A stretch of 17,916 nucleotides of DNA from Enterobacterales bacterium (GTDB taxonomy: Bacteria; Pseudomonadota; Gammaproteobacteria; Enterobacterales; Succinivibrionaceae). The stretch lies in assembly GCA_900768635.1 (NCBI GenBank), contig CAAGDP010000059.1, positions 1 to 17,916 on the forward strand. The letters are read 5' to 3'. Below are positions 1-7,849 of the stretch, in pieces (positions within the stretch are counted from its first letter, which is position 1; each line of letters opens with the position of its first letter). A model generated the notes under the pieces. It saw only the letters and a program-made list of their open reading frames with translations, had not been told where the DNA came from and made no database searches. Position numbers and translations under genes: made by a program.

Positions 1-67
1 ACCTACAAAAGTAGGCTAGATTTGTTGATACTAGAAACCCCCGCATTTATGCGTGGGGAGTATGTCA
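1..67 (+). mobile_element. Possible right end of an IS200/IS605-type (TnpB) element
   Basis: Three small inverted repeats lie in a row: CCTAC/GTAGG (2-6 with 11-15, loop AAAA), CTAG/CTAG (16-19 with 31-34), and a GC-rich hairpin CCCCCGCAT/ATGCG-T-GGGG (38-58, one bulged T). The last is followed by GAGTATGTCAT. A GC-rich imperfect hairpin followed by a G-rich stretch and ATGTCA(A) is, from memory, the usual look of IS200/IS605 right ends, which also form the 3' end of the TnpB guide RNA. Any tnpB would lie left of the window on the plus strand, so only the extreme end would be seen. Alternatives are a single type I-E-like CRISPR repeat (minus strand, about 35-63) or a poor terminator for iscS, since the minus-strand T-run is short. 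Confidence 0.4.
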
Positions 68-215
68 TTTCGAACAAAATAACAGCCGGAATATCTCCTG
101 CTGGTTGCGGAAGATATTTATCATCCAATTTTTCCCAAAAACAATCTCCCGCAGGAAAAACTGCCACAGTTTTATCATTTGCACTATAACCTGTGCCAGA
201 CAAGACACAGGAGCT

Positions 216-1361
216 TCAGCGCAATGCAGACAATGCTCTGGTAATAATTCTGAAGGTTTCATCAACTTCTTCAACAGTAGTATATCTACCCAAAGAAAAT
301 CTTATGGAGCTGTAGGCAAGATCTCTTCTGACACCTATGGACGTAAGTACATAGGAGGGCTCCACACTGGCAGAGGTGCAGGCAGATCCGCTGGAAACAG
401 CCAGATTAGGCAGTGATGAAATAAAAGTATCCCCGTCTACACCGGCAAAACTAATATTTAGATTACAACAAACCCGCTGCTCCTCTGATCCGTTAAGAGA
501 TGTTCCCGGAAGTGACAGTAACTTCTTCTTCAACCGGTCCCGAAGTTCCCGGATGCGGGTTGTTTCAGCAGTGAAGTTTTCCCTTAAAATCCGGCAAGCC
601 TCCCCCATACCCACAATCTGATGAGTGGCAAGGGTTCCGGATCGAAATCCCCGTTCATGACCGCCTCCATGAATAAGAGGTGTTAAATCCACCTGGGGCT
701 GGCGTCTGATATACAAAGCTCCAATACCTTTCGGTCCGTAAATCTTGTGACCGGACATGGAGATAAGATCTACCGGTATTGAAGAAACATCAATTTGTTC
801 CTTGCCGAGACTTTGAGCGGCATCAGTATGAAAAATAACACCCCGCTCCCGGCACAGTTCTCCCACGGACTTAATATCAGTAACAGTACCGATTTCATTA
901 TTCACATGCATCAGGGAAACAAGGATGGTATCCGGCTCCATGGCATCAGCCACCATCTGGGTTGTAATTAAACCGTCTTTCCGGGGTTTAAGATAAGTTA
1001 CCCGGTAACCGATACTCTCCAGATAATGGCAGGTATCCAGTACCGCCTTATGTTCAATTGCGCTGGTAATAATATGACAACCCTTGCTGCGATGTGCCAG
1101 AGCAACCCCTTTGATGGCCATATTGTCACACTCGGTAGCCCCGGAGGTAAAAATAATTTCCCGGGAATCGGCACCAATCAGATCTGCCACCTGATTACGG
1201 GCGATATCCACCAGTTCTGCAGCCATCCATCCATAGCTGTGGGATCGGGATGCGGGATTGCCAAAAGTCCCCTCACGGGTAAGACACCGGCACATTTTTT
1301 CAGCCACCTGCTCATCTACAGGTGTAGTCGCGGCGTAATCCAGATAAATGGGATTATTCAT
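216..1361 (-). CDS. iscS: Cysteine desulfurase IscS, short at the C-terminus
   Basis: This is a PLP-dependent cysteine desulfurase of 381 residues. It converts cysteine to alanine and a protein persulfide that supplies sulfur for Fe-S clusters and tRNA thiolation in the cytosol. Residue numbers coincide with E. coli IscS: His104 (AIEHK), Asp180 and Gln183 (HTDAAQS), the PLP lysine Lys206 (SGHKIYG) and the catalytic Cys328 in the long group I loop (SSGSACTSASVEPSYV). The protein stops after ALSALR at residue 381. E. coli IscS continues for about 23 more residues (the LSPLW...EWAHH tail) that help dock IscU. The ATG start overlaps the trmJ stop by 8 bases (ATGAATAA), so the two are probably translationally coupled. 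No iscR, iscU, iscA or hscBA is in view. A NifS-type role is possible, but the identity with IscS is very strong. Confidence 0.95.
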   Translation of the reverse strand: MNNPIYLDYAATTPVDEQVAEKMCRCLTREGTFGNPASRSHSYGWMAAELVDIARNQVADLIGADSREIIFTSGATECDNMAIKGVALAHRSKGCHIITSAIEHKAVLDTCHYLESIGYRVTYLKPRKDGLITTQMVADAMEPDTILVSLMHVNNEIGTVTDIKSVGELCRERGVIFHTDAAQSLGKEQIDVSSIPVDLISMSGHKIYGPKGIGALYIRRQPQVDLTPLIHGGGHERGFRSGTLATHQIVGMGEACRILRENFTAETTRIRELRDRLKKKLLSLPGTSLNGSEEQRVCCNLNISFAGVDGDTFISSLPNLAVSSGSACTSASVEPSYVLTSIGVRRDLAYSSIRFSLGRYTTVEEVDETFRIITRALSALR

Positions 1362-2124
1362 TTACATCACTCTTTTGTTTCATTGCTTTGTCAACTGTGG
1401 AAAGAATTCCCCGCAGAATATGTACATCATCCCGGGTAAGATAAGGTCTGGTGAAAATCCTTTTTATTTTACGCAAAACCGGAGTTTCCCCGTTGACACG
1501 CAGAAAGCCACTTTTAAAAAGAACCTTTTCCAATTGCTGATAAAATCCTTCCACTTCACACCCGTCAGCCAATATTTCCCGGGGCTCAGAAGGAGTCAAG
1601 TCTGCAGAAGCTCCCTTTTCCTCCCTTTCTAGGAAAGCAGTTCGTACTTCATAGGCAAGTACCTGAACCGCCATTGCCAGATTAAGCGAAGAATACTGAG
1701 GGTTGGCATCTATAGTCACATGATAGCCACAGATCTCCAGCTCCTCATTAGTAAGCCCGGTACGCTCGCATCCGAAAACCAATGCCACCTCCACATTTTG
1801 TACGGCGGAAGAAACTGCAAAATGAGCCATAGATCGGGGAGATAACAACGGACGCTCAATAGTCCTTTTGCGTGCAGAAGCTCCGATAACAATTTCAGCT
1901 CCCTGCAAAGCCTCTCCCAGAGAGGTGCAGATAACCGCCTGATCCAAAAGTTCCGGGGCTCCGGCAGAAAGAGCATAGGAATCCTCGGTTACGGGAGTTT
2001 CCGGATTTACAAGATACAGTCTGCTCAATCCCATGGTTTTCATGGCACGGCAGACGGAACCGATATTACCCGGATGAGAAGTTCGCACCAGAACTATCCG
2101 GATGCGATCAAGAGCTGTACTCAT
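1354..2124 (-). CDS. trmJ: tRNA (cytidine/uridine-2'-O-)-methyltransferase TrmJ
   Basis: This 256-residue SPOUT-family protein is expected to methylate the ribose 2'-O of nucleotide 32 in several tRNAs using S-adenosylmethionine. The N-terminal catalytic domain (about 1-165) shows the family signatures TSHPGNIGSVCRAMKTMGL (containing the conserved Arg), GASARKRT, LVFGCERTGLTNEEL and, in the trefoil-knot region, YSSLNLAMAVQVLAYEVR. The remainder is the TrmJ-specific helical extension ending in a LRGILS motif, and total length is close to the E. coli enzyme (246). The ATG overlaps the upstream lipoprotein stop as ATGA, and its own stop overlaps the iscS ATG, so the three genes form one coupled unit. 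In E. coli trmJ also borders the isc operon, although there iscR lies between it and iscS. Here iscR is absent from this position. Confidence 0.95.
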   Translation of the reverse strand: MSTALDRIRIVLVRTSHPGNIGSVCRAMKTMGLSRLYLVNPETPVTEDSYALSAGAPELLDQAVICTSLGEALQGAEIVIGASARKRTIERPLLSPRSMAHFAVSSAVQNVEVALVFGCERTGLTNEELEICGYHVTIDANPQYSSLNLAMAVQVLAYEVRTAFLEREEKGASADLTPSEPREILADGCEVEGFYQQLEKVLFKSGFLRVNGETPVLRKIKRIFTRPYLTRDDVHILRGILSTVDKAMKQKSDVNE

Positions 2125-3269
2125 AAATTGTCTTCAAAAAATTTGCGTAATGCCTGGGTGGCGAAGCTGTCTTCCAGGAAATAACGAACTTTTTGTTCCC
2201 GGGTGAGCACCCAGAAAAGACGAGCCACATCCCGGGAGCCATCCAAATAATACTTCATACCCACATAATAGTAGGCTTCACAAAGGTATTCCGCACGCTC
2301 CTTTTCGTTTTTGGCAAATTCCGAAGCCCGGGCAATAATATCACCGGGTCTGGAGCTGTCTAGCGCCAGTAAAATCTGATAAGCCCAGGAACTCTTATTC
2401 TTCTCGGAAAATTCATTTTTCAGGAAATTTTTAAGATATTCCCGGCCCTTTTCCCGGTTTTCCTCATAATACATAAGAAACAGGTTAAGATGATTGTACA
2501 AATACCAGTCATGTTCCTCATCGGTATTTTCCGGAGCATTTTCCAGCAAGGATATGGCTGCAGACAGATTTCCTAGAAAATAATCATTCATTCCCCGGGT
2601 CATATTAAAACCCATGAAATTATAAAATTCCGGATCACCTATACTCAGAGCCAGATCCTCTGCCACCGACAACATAGCATTGGCTACAAGCAAATTCCCC
2701 TGGGATGCAAGTAAATTTGAAAAGTAGAAATAATAACTGGCATGAACATCTGTCGACACCAGTTCGCTCATTGCGGAAAGGTGCAGATTGGCCAACTCAA
2801 CCATAAAATGAAGTTTATCCTTTCCATTCTGGGAATGACTTATATTCCAGAAATAAACTTCCGACACAAGAACTTTAGTCATATCAAGAAGTTTTTCCTT
2901 AGAGTATTTTTTTACAAATGCATCCCGTGCTTTTATATATTCCGCCTTCTTTTTATCCCGGATTTTTATATCTCCCTGACGTTTGGCATTAGTATATTCC
3001 TTGGACAAGGATGACACCTTAAACAAATCGTCAGAGTAGCCGGGATTTTTCTTCAGGAAACTTTTAACAAACTCCTCACCTTTCAAAAAGTTATCATATG
3101 CTTCCTGGGCATTATCACGATCAGCACCATTGGAAATAGTCAGAGCGGAAATTTCAGGATAGTTGAGATGTTGCGCATCAAGACTGTCGGAAGCTTTTAC
3201 ATCACAGGAACAGCCAATTACAGATGCACAGAAAAAGGTACCGCACAAAAAAAAGGACAAAAAATTCAT
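2121..3269 (-). CDS. Putative TPR-like lipoprotein of unknown function
   Basis: I do not recognise a specific family. From ATG 3269 the product is 382 residues and begins with a hydrophobic segment ending in SVIGC-SC, a plausible lipobox with lipidated Cys20. This argues for an envelope lipoprotein, although the n-region lacks the usual Lys/Arg. A TTG at 3338 would extend the reading frame by 23 residues but would bury this signal, and it has no ribosome binding site. After a charged, Lys-rich region (about 65-125) the protein is almost all helical, with alternating aromatic/small residues and segments such as EAYYYVGMKYYLDGSRDVARLFW near the C-terminus, typical of tetratricopeptide repeats and reminiscent of the last repeats of NlpI-like lipoproteins. 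The stop overlaps the trmJ start (ATGA), so it heads the lipoprotein-trmJ-iscS operon. The start shows no convincing Shine-Dalgarno sequence. Confidence 0.7.
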   Translation of the reverse strand: MNFLSFFLCGTFFCASVIGCSCDVKASDSLDAQHLNYPEISALTISNGADRDNAQEAYDNFLKGEEFVKSFLKKNPGYSDDLFKVSSLSKEYTNAKRQGDIKIRDKKKAEYIKARDAFVKKYSKEKLLDMTKVLVSEVYFWNISHSQNGKDKLHFMVELANLHLSAMSELVSTDVHASYYFYFSNLLASQGNLLVANAMLSVAEDLALSIGDPEFYNFMGFNMTRGMNDYFLGNLSAAISLLENAPENTDEEHDWYLYNHLNLFLMYYEENREKGREYLKNFLKNEFSEKNKSSWAYQILLALDSSRPGDIIARASEFAKNEKERAEYLCEAYYYVGMKYYLDGSRDVARLFWVLTREQKVRYFLEDSFATQALRKFFEDNL

Positions 3270-3353
3270 AACTACTACATCAGCACAAGATAAAAAAGAA
3301 AATCCCGCCGGGAATATAAGTTCCTGCAAGGATATCAAACTGCATTGATTTGC

Positions 3354-3382
3354 ATTTTACACTAATAGACACAAAATATTCA
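3354..3382 (-). promoter_or_regulatory. Weak candidate promoter for the lipoprotein-trmJ-iscS operon
   Basis: On the minus strand a TAAAAT -10-like hexamer (3354-3359) lies 17 bases from a poor -35 (TGAATA, 3377-3382). It sits between the secF terminator and the first gene, where a promoter is needed, and would give a leader of roughly 75-80 nucleotides. The -35 matches consensus at only three positions, so this is mainly a positional argument. Confidence 0.25.
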
Positions 3383-3421
3383 GTCTTATCCGTAAAGATC
3401 CTGATAAAAACAGCAAACTCA

Positions 3422-3463
3422 AATAAAAAAAGCAGTCTGGAGTTACCGCCTGCCAAACTGCTC
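3422..3463 (-). terminator. Intrinsic terminator after secF
   Basis: On the minus strand AGCAGTTTGG pairs with CCAGACTGCT (3453-3462 with 3431-3440; 10 bp with one G-U) around a 12-base loop. It is followed directly by a T-run (TTTTTTTATTT). It lies about 30 bases after the secF stop, so it should end the queA-tgt-yajC-secD-secF transcript and insulate the downstream lipoprotein operon. Confidence 0.85.
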
Positions 3464-3490
3464 TTTACCAAAGACTTCTATCAGAATTTA

Positions 3491-4444
3491 TCAGTCTTCA
3501 TCCAGTGTTTCCACTATTTCCTCATCCCGCTTACGAGGAGCAGGTGGCAAAAGATTTTCTCTCTTCATTCCCAGGAAAACTGAAAGGGTGGAAGCAACAT
3601 ATATGGAAGAGAATGTTCCCACCAGAATACCTACCGTCATGGCAAAAGAGAACCCGAAAATCATCGGACCGCCAAAGAACAGCAATGATAATACGGTAAG
3701 CATGGTTGTTCCTGAAGTGATCAGGGTACGGCTTAAGGTATCAGTAATGGAAAGATCCACAATTTCCTTAATCTCCATATCCCGGGCAATGCGGGCATTT
3801 TCCCGGATACGGTCAAATACCACTATGGTATCGTTCAGGGAGTAACCGATAATGGTCAGAACGGCTGCCAGCACTGTCAGATCAAATTCAAAACCAAGCA
3901 AGGAGAAGATCCCCAGAGTCACAATGGTGTCGTGGACCAGTGACAGGATGGCTCCTGAAGCCATGCGCCATTCAAACCGGGCTGCCACATAGGCAAGAAT
4001 ACATATCAGTGACACAATCACTGCAATAATACCGCTGTAGACCAGATCTGATCCCACTGACGGACCTACATATTCCACACGATTAAGAACAGCACCAGAC
4101 TTGACCTTGCTGGCTGCATCAAACACCTGCTGTGCGACTTGTTTCTGATCTTCTCCCGCCTTAGGCTTGATACGAACCATGACAATTTTGGAAGATCCAA
4201 AATGCTGTACCACCGGAGATGAGATTCCTGCATCTTCAATCGCCTTGCGTACCTGAGAAAGTTCCACATCCTCTGGGTAGCCGATTTCAATTACCGAACC
4301 TCCGGTGAAATCCAAACCAAAATTAAGACCTTTAACACTTAACTGGACAATGGAAGCAATCACTAAAAGTAATGCAAAAGTAAATGCCGCCTTTGAAATC
4401 CGCATAAAACGGATAGTTTTCTTGGGATTGATTAACGTAATCAT
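3491..4444 (-). CDS. secF: Protein translocase subunit SecF
   Basis: SecF is the smaller half of the SecDF accessory complex. It works with SecYEG and uses the proton motive force to help pull preproteins across the inner membrane. From ATG 4444 the product is 317 residues. An N-terminal membrane segment (about 16-36) leads into the conserved GLDFTGGSVIEIG motif, then a small periplasmic domain (about 40-125), then five further membrane segments carrying GYSLNDTIVVFDRIREN, the family signature with charged residues linked to proton movement. The C-terminus is very acidic (EEIVETLDED). A TTG nine bases further upstream is in frame but sits only about two bases from the AGGAG at 4456-4460. ATG 4444 (about 11 bases from it) seems more likely. 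The gene follows secD by 18 bases and ends the operon. Confidence 0.95.
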   Translation of the reverse strand: MITLINPKKTIRFMRISKAAFTFALLLVIASIVQLSVKGLNFGLDFTGGSVIEIGYPEDVELSQVRKAIEDAGISSPVVQHFGSSKIVMVRIKPKAGEDQKQVAQQVFDAASKVKSGAVLNRVEYVGPSVGSDLVYSGIIAVIVSLICILAYVAARFEWRMASGAILSLVHDTIVTLGIFSLLGFEFDLTVLAAVLTIIGYSLNDTIVVFDRIRENARIARDMEIKEIVDLSITDTLSRTLITSGTTMLTVLSLLFFGGPMIFGFSFAMTVGILVGTFSSIYVASTLSVFLGMKRENLLPPAPRKRDEEIVETLDED

Positions 4445-4462
4445 TTTCTGCAATAACTCCTA

Positions 4463-6313
4463 CTATATTGGCAGCTTCTTCAAATCACTGCGACCACCGA
4501 AGATGGCATTCACCACACCGCGGCTTACGGTTATTGCTGTGAACATAGAGCACACAATACCGATCATCAGCACCAGAGCAAATCCTTTAACTGAGCCGGT
4601 ACCCACAGCAAACAGAACTAAAGCGGTTGCCAGAGTTGTCAGATTGGAATCCAGAATGGTGACAAAAGCTTTCGCATAACCTTCATTAATAGCCATCTGC
4701 ACGCTGGATCCCTTGCGCAGCTCCTCTCGGATGCGTTCATAAATAAGAACATTGGCGTCAATGGCCATACCCAAGGTCAGCACAATACCGGCAATACCCG
4801 GCATAGTCATAACAGCTCCCGGAATAATGGACATACATCCCACCAGGAACAACAGATTACATACCAGAGCAAAGTCGGCAATAAGACCGAACACATTGTA
4901 GTAGATAACCATAAAAATCAGCACGGCACCCAGACCGTAAGCCATGGCCTTCATACCGGAGTCAATATTCTGCTGACCAAGGCTTGGACCGATGGTACGT
5001 TCTTCCACAATTTGGATTGGAGCTATCAAAGCACCGGAACGCAGGATCAGTGCCAGATTATGAGCTTCTGTAGGATTATCAATACCGGTAATACGGAAAC
5101 TTGATCCCAGCTGAGTCTGGATAGTAGCCATATTAGCTACTGTTTTGTGAGTTTCAAAAATGGTAGAACCGTCAGGACGTTTCTTATCGGTAGCTTTCTG
5201 TTCAATAAAAACAGTAGCCATCAAAGCACCCACATGATCCTTGGTAAAGTTGGACATACGGCTTCCGCCGGCGCTGTCCAGCTTAATATTAACCTGTGGT
5301 CGACCGTATTCATCAAAGCCGGAATTAGCATCAGTAATATGATCACCGGTTAAAATCACATGTTTGTCCAAAGCCACCTGACGTCCGTCTGCGGAAGGTA
5401 AAATTTCCACATTGGCATTGGAGGCACTGGCTGCAGATTGCAAATCCGCCGCCTTATCCACCAGGCGGAATTCCAAAGTGGCAGTTGCTCCCAGAATTTC
5501 CTTGGCCCGGGCAGTATCCTGAATACCCGGAAGCTCAATCACAATACGATCACTACCCTGACGCTGTACCAGAGGTTCAGCCACACCCAGTTCATTAACA
5601 CGGTTACGGATAATGGTGATATTCTGTTCAACAGCCATGGTTTTCAGTTCCTGAATACGCTCTCTGGTAAACTGAATATCTGAATAGAATTTTACCCCGT
5701 CCTCAGTGTCATTAAATGCAATACCAGGGATGGTTCTCCGGAAAGCCTCCAGACCTTTGCTGCGATCATCTTCATTCTGAAAGGCAACCCGAACAGTATC
5801 ACTCTCCAGACGCACAGAAGCTCCGCGGATCTTCTGTTCCCGGAGAATACTGCGGCAATCCTGAACCAGCTGCTGGTATGATTTGTCCAAAGCGGTTTTC
5901 ATGTCAATTTCTTCAAGAAAATGCACACCGCCACGTAAATCAAGACCAAGCTTCAACGGAGTTGCTCCAATAGCAGTTAAAAACTTTGGAGTGGCAGGAG
6001 CCAGGTTGATAGCTACAGAGTAATTTTCCCCGAGAGAGGTTGCAATTACATTCTGTGCCTTCATCTGAACTTCTTCGTTATTAAAACGAATCAGAAGCTG
6101 GCCTTTTTCCAGCTCTGCAGCCTTAAAATCAAGAGACTGATCCTTAAGAGTCTGCTGAATCTGCTGAGCAACCTGTTCAGTTACTTCCACACCTTTCTTT
6201 CCGGAAATCTGAACTGCCGGATCTTCACCAAAAAGGTTGGGAATTGCGTAAATAGTCGAAAAGATAATTACAAAAACTATCAGCAAATTCTTCCATAAAG
6301 GAAATTTATTCAC
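4463..6313 (-). CDS. secD: Protein translocase subunit SecD
   Basis: SecD is the large RND-family partner of SecF in the inner membrane. It drives late steps of Sec export with the proton gradient. The 616-residue length matches E. coli (615). One N-terminal membrane helix (about 8-25) is followed by a large periplasmic region (about 30-450). This carries the LGLDLRGGVHF motif (P1), NRVNELGVAEPLVQRQGSDR, and the ILRSGALIAPIQIVEERTIG segment that precedes the membrane. Five C-terminal membrane helices contain GMAIDANVLIYERIREEL, with the conserved Asp and Arg of the proton path. The start is GTG, supported by GGGAG eight bases upstream. An ATG nearby is out of frame and soon stops. The gene lies 13 bases after yajC and 18 before secF. 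Confidence 0.97.
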   Translation of the reverse strand: MNKFPLWKNLLIVFVIIFSTIYAIPNLFGEDPAVQISGKKGVEVTEQVAQQIQQTLKDQSLDFKAAELEKGQLLIRFNNEEVQMKAQNVIATSLGENYSVAINLAPATPKFLTAIGATPLKLGLDLRGGVHFLEEIDMKTALDKSYQQLVQDCRSILREQKIRGASVRLESDTVRVAFQNEDDRSKGLEAFRRTIPGIAFNDTEDGVKFYSDIQFTRERIQELKTMAVEQNITIIRNRVNELGVAEPLVQRQGSDRIVIELPGIQDTARAKEILGATATLEFRLVDKAADLQSAASASNANVEILPSADGRQVALDKHVILTGDHITDANSGFDEYGRPQVNIKLDSAGGSRMSNFTKDHVGALMATVFIEQKATDKKRPDGSTIFETHKTVANMATIQTQLGSSFRITGIDNPTEAHNLALILRSGALIAPIQIVEERTIGPSLGQQNIDSGMKAMAYGLGAVLIFMVIYYNVFGLIADFALVCNLLFLVGCMSIIPGAVMTMPGIAGIVLTLGMAIDANVLIYERIREELRKGSSVQMAINEGYAKAFVTILDSNLTTLATALVLFAVGTGSVKGFALVLMIGIVCSMFTAITVSRGVVNAIFGGRSDLKKLPI

Positions 6314-6326
6314 TTGACATACTCCC

Positions 6327-6677
6327 TTACTGCTTCATGGAACTGATTGTTCCCTTAGGTAAAATATGAATGATGGCATCCTTATCATAGGTAACAGGAA
6401 CACCATTACTGATTTCAATCACCACATAAGGGCTGTCAGCTTTAATGGTCTTTATCACGCCACAGATACCGCTGCGCAGCATAACTTCATCACCGTTGCC
6501 GATCTTGCTCATCATCTCCTGTTTTTGCTTTGCAGCCTTCTTGTTCGGTCTGATGGTAATTACATACATCAGAACAATGAAGATTACAATCATAATAAGC
6601 ATACTGGCAAGGCCACCGGTTTGCTGTCCTACCTGTGCTACTGTTTCATCTGCATAAGCTACTGAAATAAAGTCCAT
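6327..6677 (-). CDS. yajC: Sec translocase accessory subunit YajC
   Basis: YajC is a small inner-membrane protein that copurifies with SecDF and is encoded next to it in most bacteria. The 116-residue product has a short N-terminal periplasmic stretch, a single membrane helix (about 24-42, SMLIMIVIFIVLMYVITI), then the family hallmark RPNKKAAKQ and a cytoplasmic beta-rich domain (about 55-110, with GDEVMLRSGICGVI). Length agrees with E. coli YajC (110). The ATG is preceded by GAGGA at a good distance. It lies 35 bases after tgt and 13 before secD. The 35-base tgt-yajC gap is AT-only apart from the ribosome binding site and contains repeated TTTAA units, so an internal promoter cannot be excluded. 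Confidence 0.95.
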   Translation of the reverse strand: MDFISVAYADETVAQVGQQTGGLASMLIMIVIFIVLMYVITIRPNKKAAKQKQEMMSKIGNGDEVMLRSGICGVIKTIKADSPYVVIEISNGVPVTYDKDAIIHILPKGTISSMKQ

Positions 6678-6712
6678 GCTTTGTCCTCGTAAATAAAATT
6701 AAATTAAATTCA

Positions 6713-7849
6713 TTAGTTTTCAGGTGAGGAAGGAAGAGGAGGAACTGCCATTCCCTTCCTGCCGTAAAATTCTTTAACAAATTCCTCAAAAGCCCCCGCT
6801 TCTATTGCACTGCGGATCCTGGTCATCAGTTCTTCATAATAGTACAGATTATGAATGGAGTTTAATCTGGCCCCCAGAATTTCATTACACTTATCAAGAT
6901 GATGAAGATAGGACCTGGTATAGTTGCGACAGGTATAACATCCGCAGTTTTCATCCAGAGGTGATGTGTCCGTAATATACTTGGAATTACGGATTTTTAT
7001 CACGCCGTTACGGGTAAAAAGATGACCGTTACGGGCGTTGCGGGTGGGCATTACACAGTCAAACATATCAATGCCCCGGCGAACCCCTTCCACAATATCC
7101 TCAGGCTTTCCGACACCCATAAGATAACGGGGTTTATCCCGGGGGAGAAGAGTCAGCACATAGTCCAGGATTTTTTCCCGCTCCTCCTTGGGCTCGCCCA
7201 CGGCAAGACCGCCTACCGCATAGCCGTCAAAGCCGATTTCCAATAATTTTTCAGCGGATTCCCTGCGAAGTTTGGGAAATACACCACCCTGAACAATACC
7301 GAAAAGAGCATTGGGATTACCCAGGCGATCAAACTCATTTCTGGAACGTAAAGCCCAGCGCAAGGAAAGCTCCATAGATTTTCTTGCATAATCTTCAGTA
7401 GCAGGATATGGAGTACATTCATCAAAACTCATGACAATGTCAGATCCCAAATCATGCTGAATCTGCATGGAAACTTCCGGTGACAGGAAAATATTATCGC
7501 CGTTTATAGGGTTCTTGAAGTAAACACCTTCTTCTTTGATTTTCCGGATTTTTCCCAAACTGAAGACTTGAAATCCGCCAGAATCAGTGAGGATCGGTCC
7601 CTTCCAGTTCATAAAGTCATGAAGATCTCCATGGGCTTTAATCACTTCAGTTCCCGGACGAAGCCAAAGATGAAAGGTATTACCCAGAATTATTTCAGCA
7701 TGAAGATCCTTTACTTCCTCCGGAGACAGTCCTTTTACTGTACCGCAGGTTCCTACCGGCATAAAAGCCGGAGTCTGCACCTGACCCCGGTCAAAATTTA
7801 AAGTACCTCTTCGAGCAAGACCGTCAGAGGTTTTCAGTTCAAATTTCAT
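6713..7849 (-). CDS. tgt: tRNA-guanine transglycosylase
   Basis: Tgt exchanges guanine-34 for preQ1 in the anticodon wobble position of tRNAs reading NAU/NAC codons, the first tRNA-bound step of queuosine synthesis. The 378-residue protein retains all key residues with E. coli-like numbering. Asp89 is in the ILTDSGGFQVFSL motif, and Asp264 in GIDMFDCVMPTRNARNG is the nucleophile. FGIVQGG and the glycine-rich AVGGLAVGEP segments bind substrate. The zinc site is Cys302, Cys304, Cys307 and His333 (CGCYTCRNYTRSY and SIHNLYYY). The ATG overlaps the queA stop as ATGA, so Tgt and QueA, which act in succession, are translationally coupled. The gene lies upstream of yajC-secD-secF as in E. coli. Confidence 0.97.
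   Translation of the reverse strand: MKFELKTSDGLARRGTLNFDRGQVQTPAFMPVGTCGTVKGLSPEEVKDLHAEIILGNTFHLWLRPGTEVIKAHGDLHDFMNWKGPILTDSGGFQVFSLGKIRKIKEEGVYFKNPINGDNIFLSPEVSMQIQHDLGSDIVMSFDECTPYPATEDYARKSMELSLRWALRSRNEFDRLGNPNALFGIVQGGVFPKLRRESAEKLLEIGFDGYAVGGLAVGEPKEEREKILDYVLTLLPRDKPRYLMGVGKPEDIVEGVRRGIDMFDCVMPTRNARNGHLFTRNGVIKIRNSKYITDTSPLDENCGCYTCRNYTRSYLHHLDKCNEILGARLNSIHNLYYYEELMTRIRSAIEAGAFEEFVKEFYGRKGMAVPPLPSSPEN

Noticed and set aside
35..63. CRISPR array
   Set aside because: Only one repeat-like unit is visible. The expected next repeat on the right (about 61 bases on) is absent, and the left side is outside the window. It is kept only as an alternative reading of the hairpin.
3..203. Minus-strand open frame at the left edge
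   Set aside because: It is the continuation of the iscS frame beyond its TGA, opens only with TTG, has no ribosome binding site and runs through the IS-like hairpin. It is treated as non-coding.
105..416. Plus-strand open frame across the iscS 3' end
   Set aside because: It overlaps iscS on the opposite strand, and its translation is low-complexity and unlike any family.
1026..1439. Plus-strand 137-codon frame inside iscS/trmJ
   Set aside because: It is antisense to two strongly conserved genes and has no recognisable domain.
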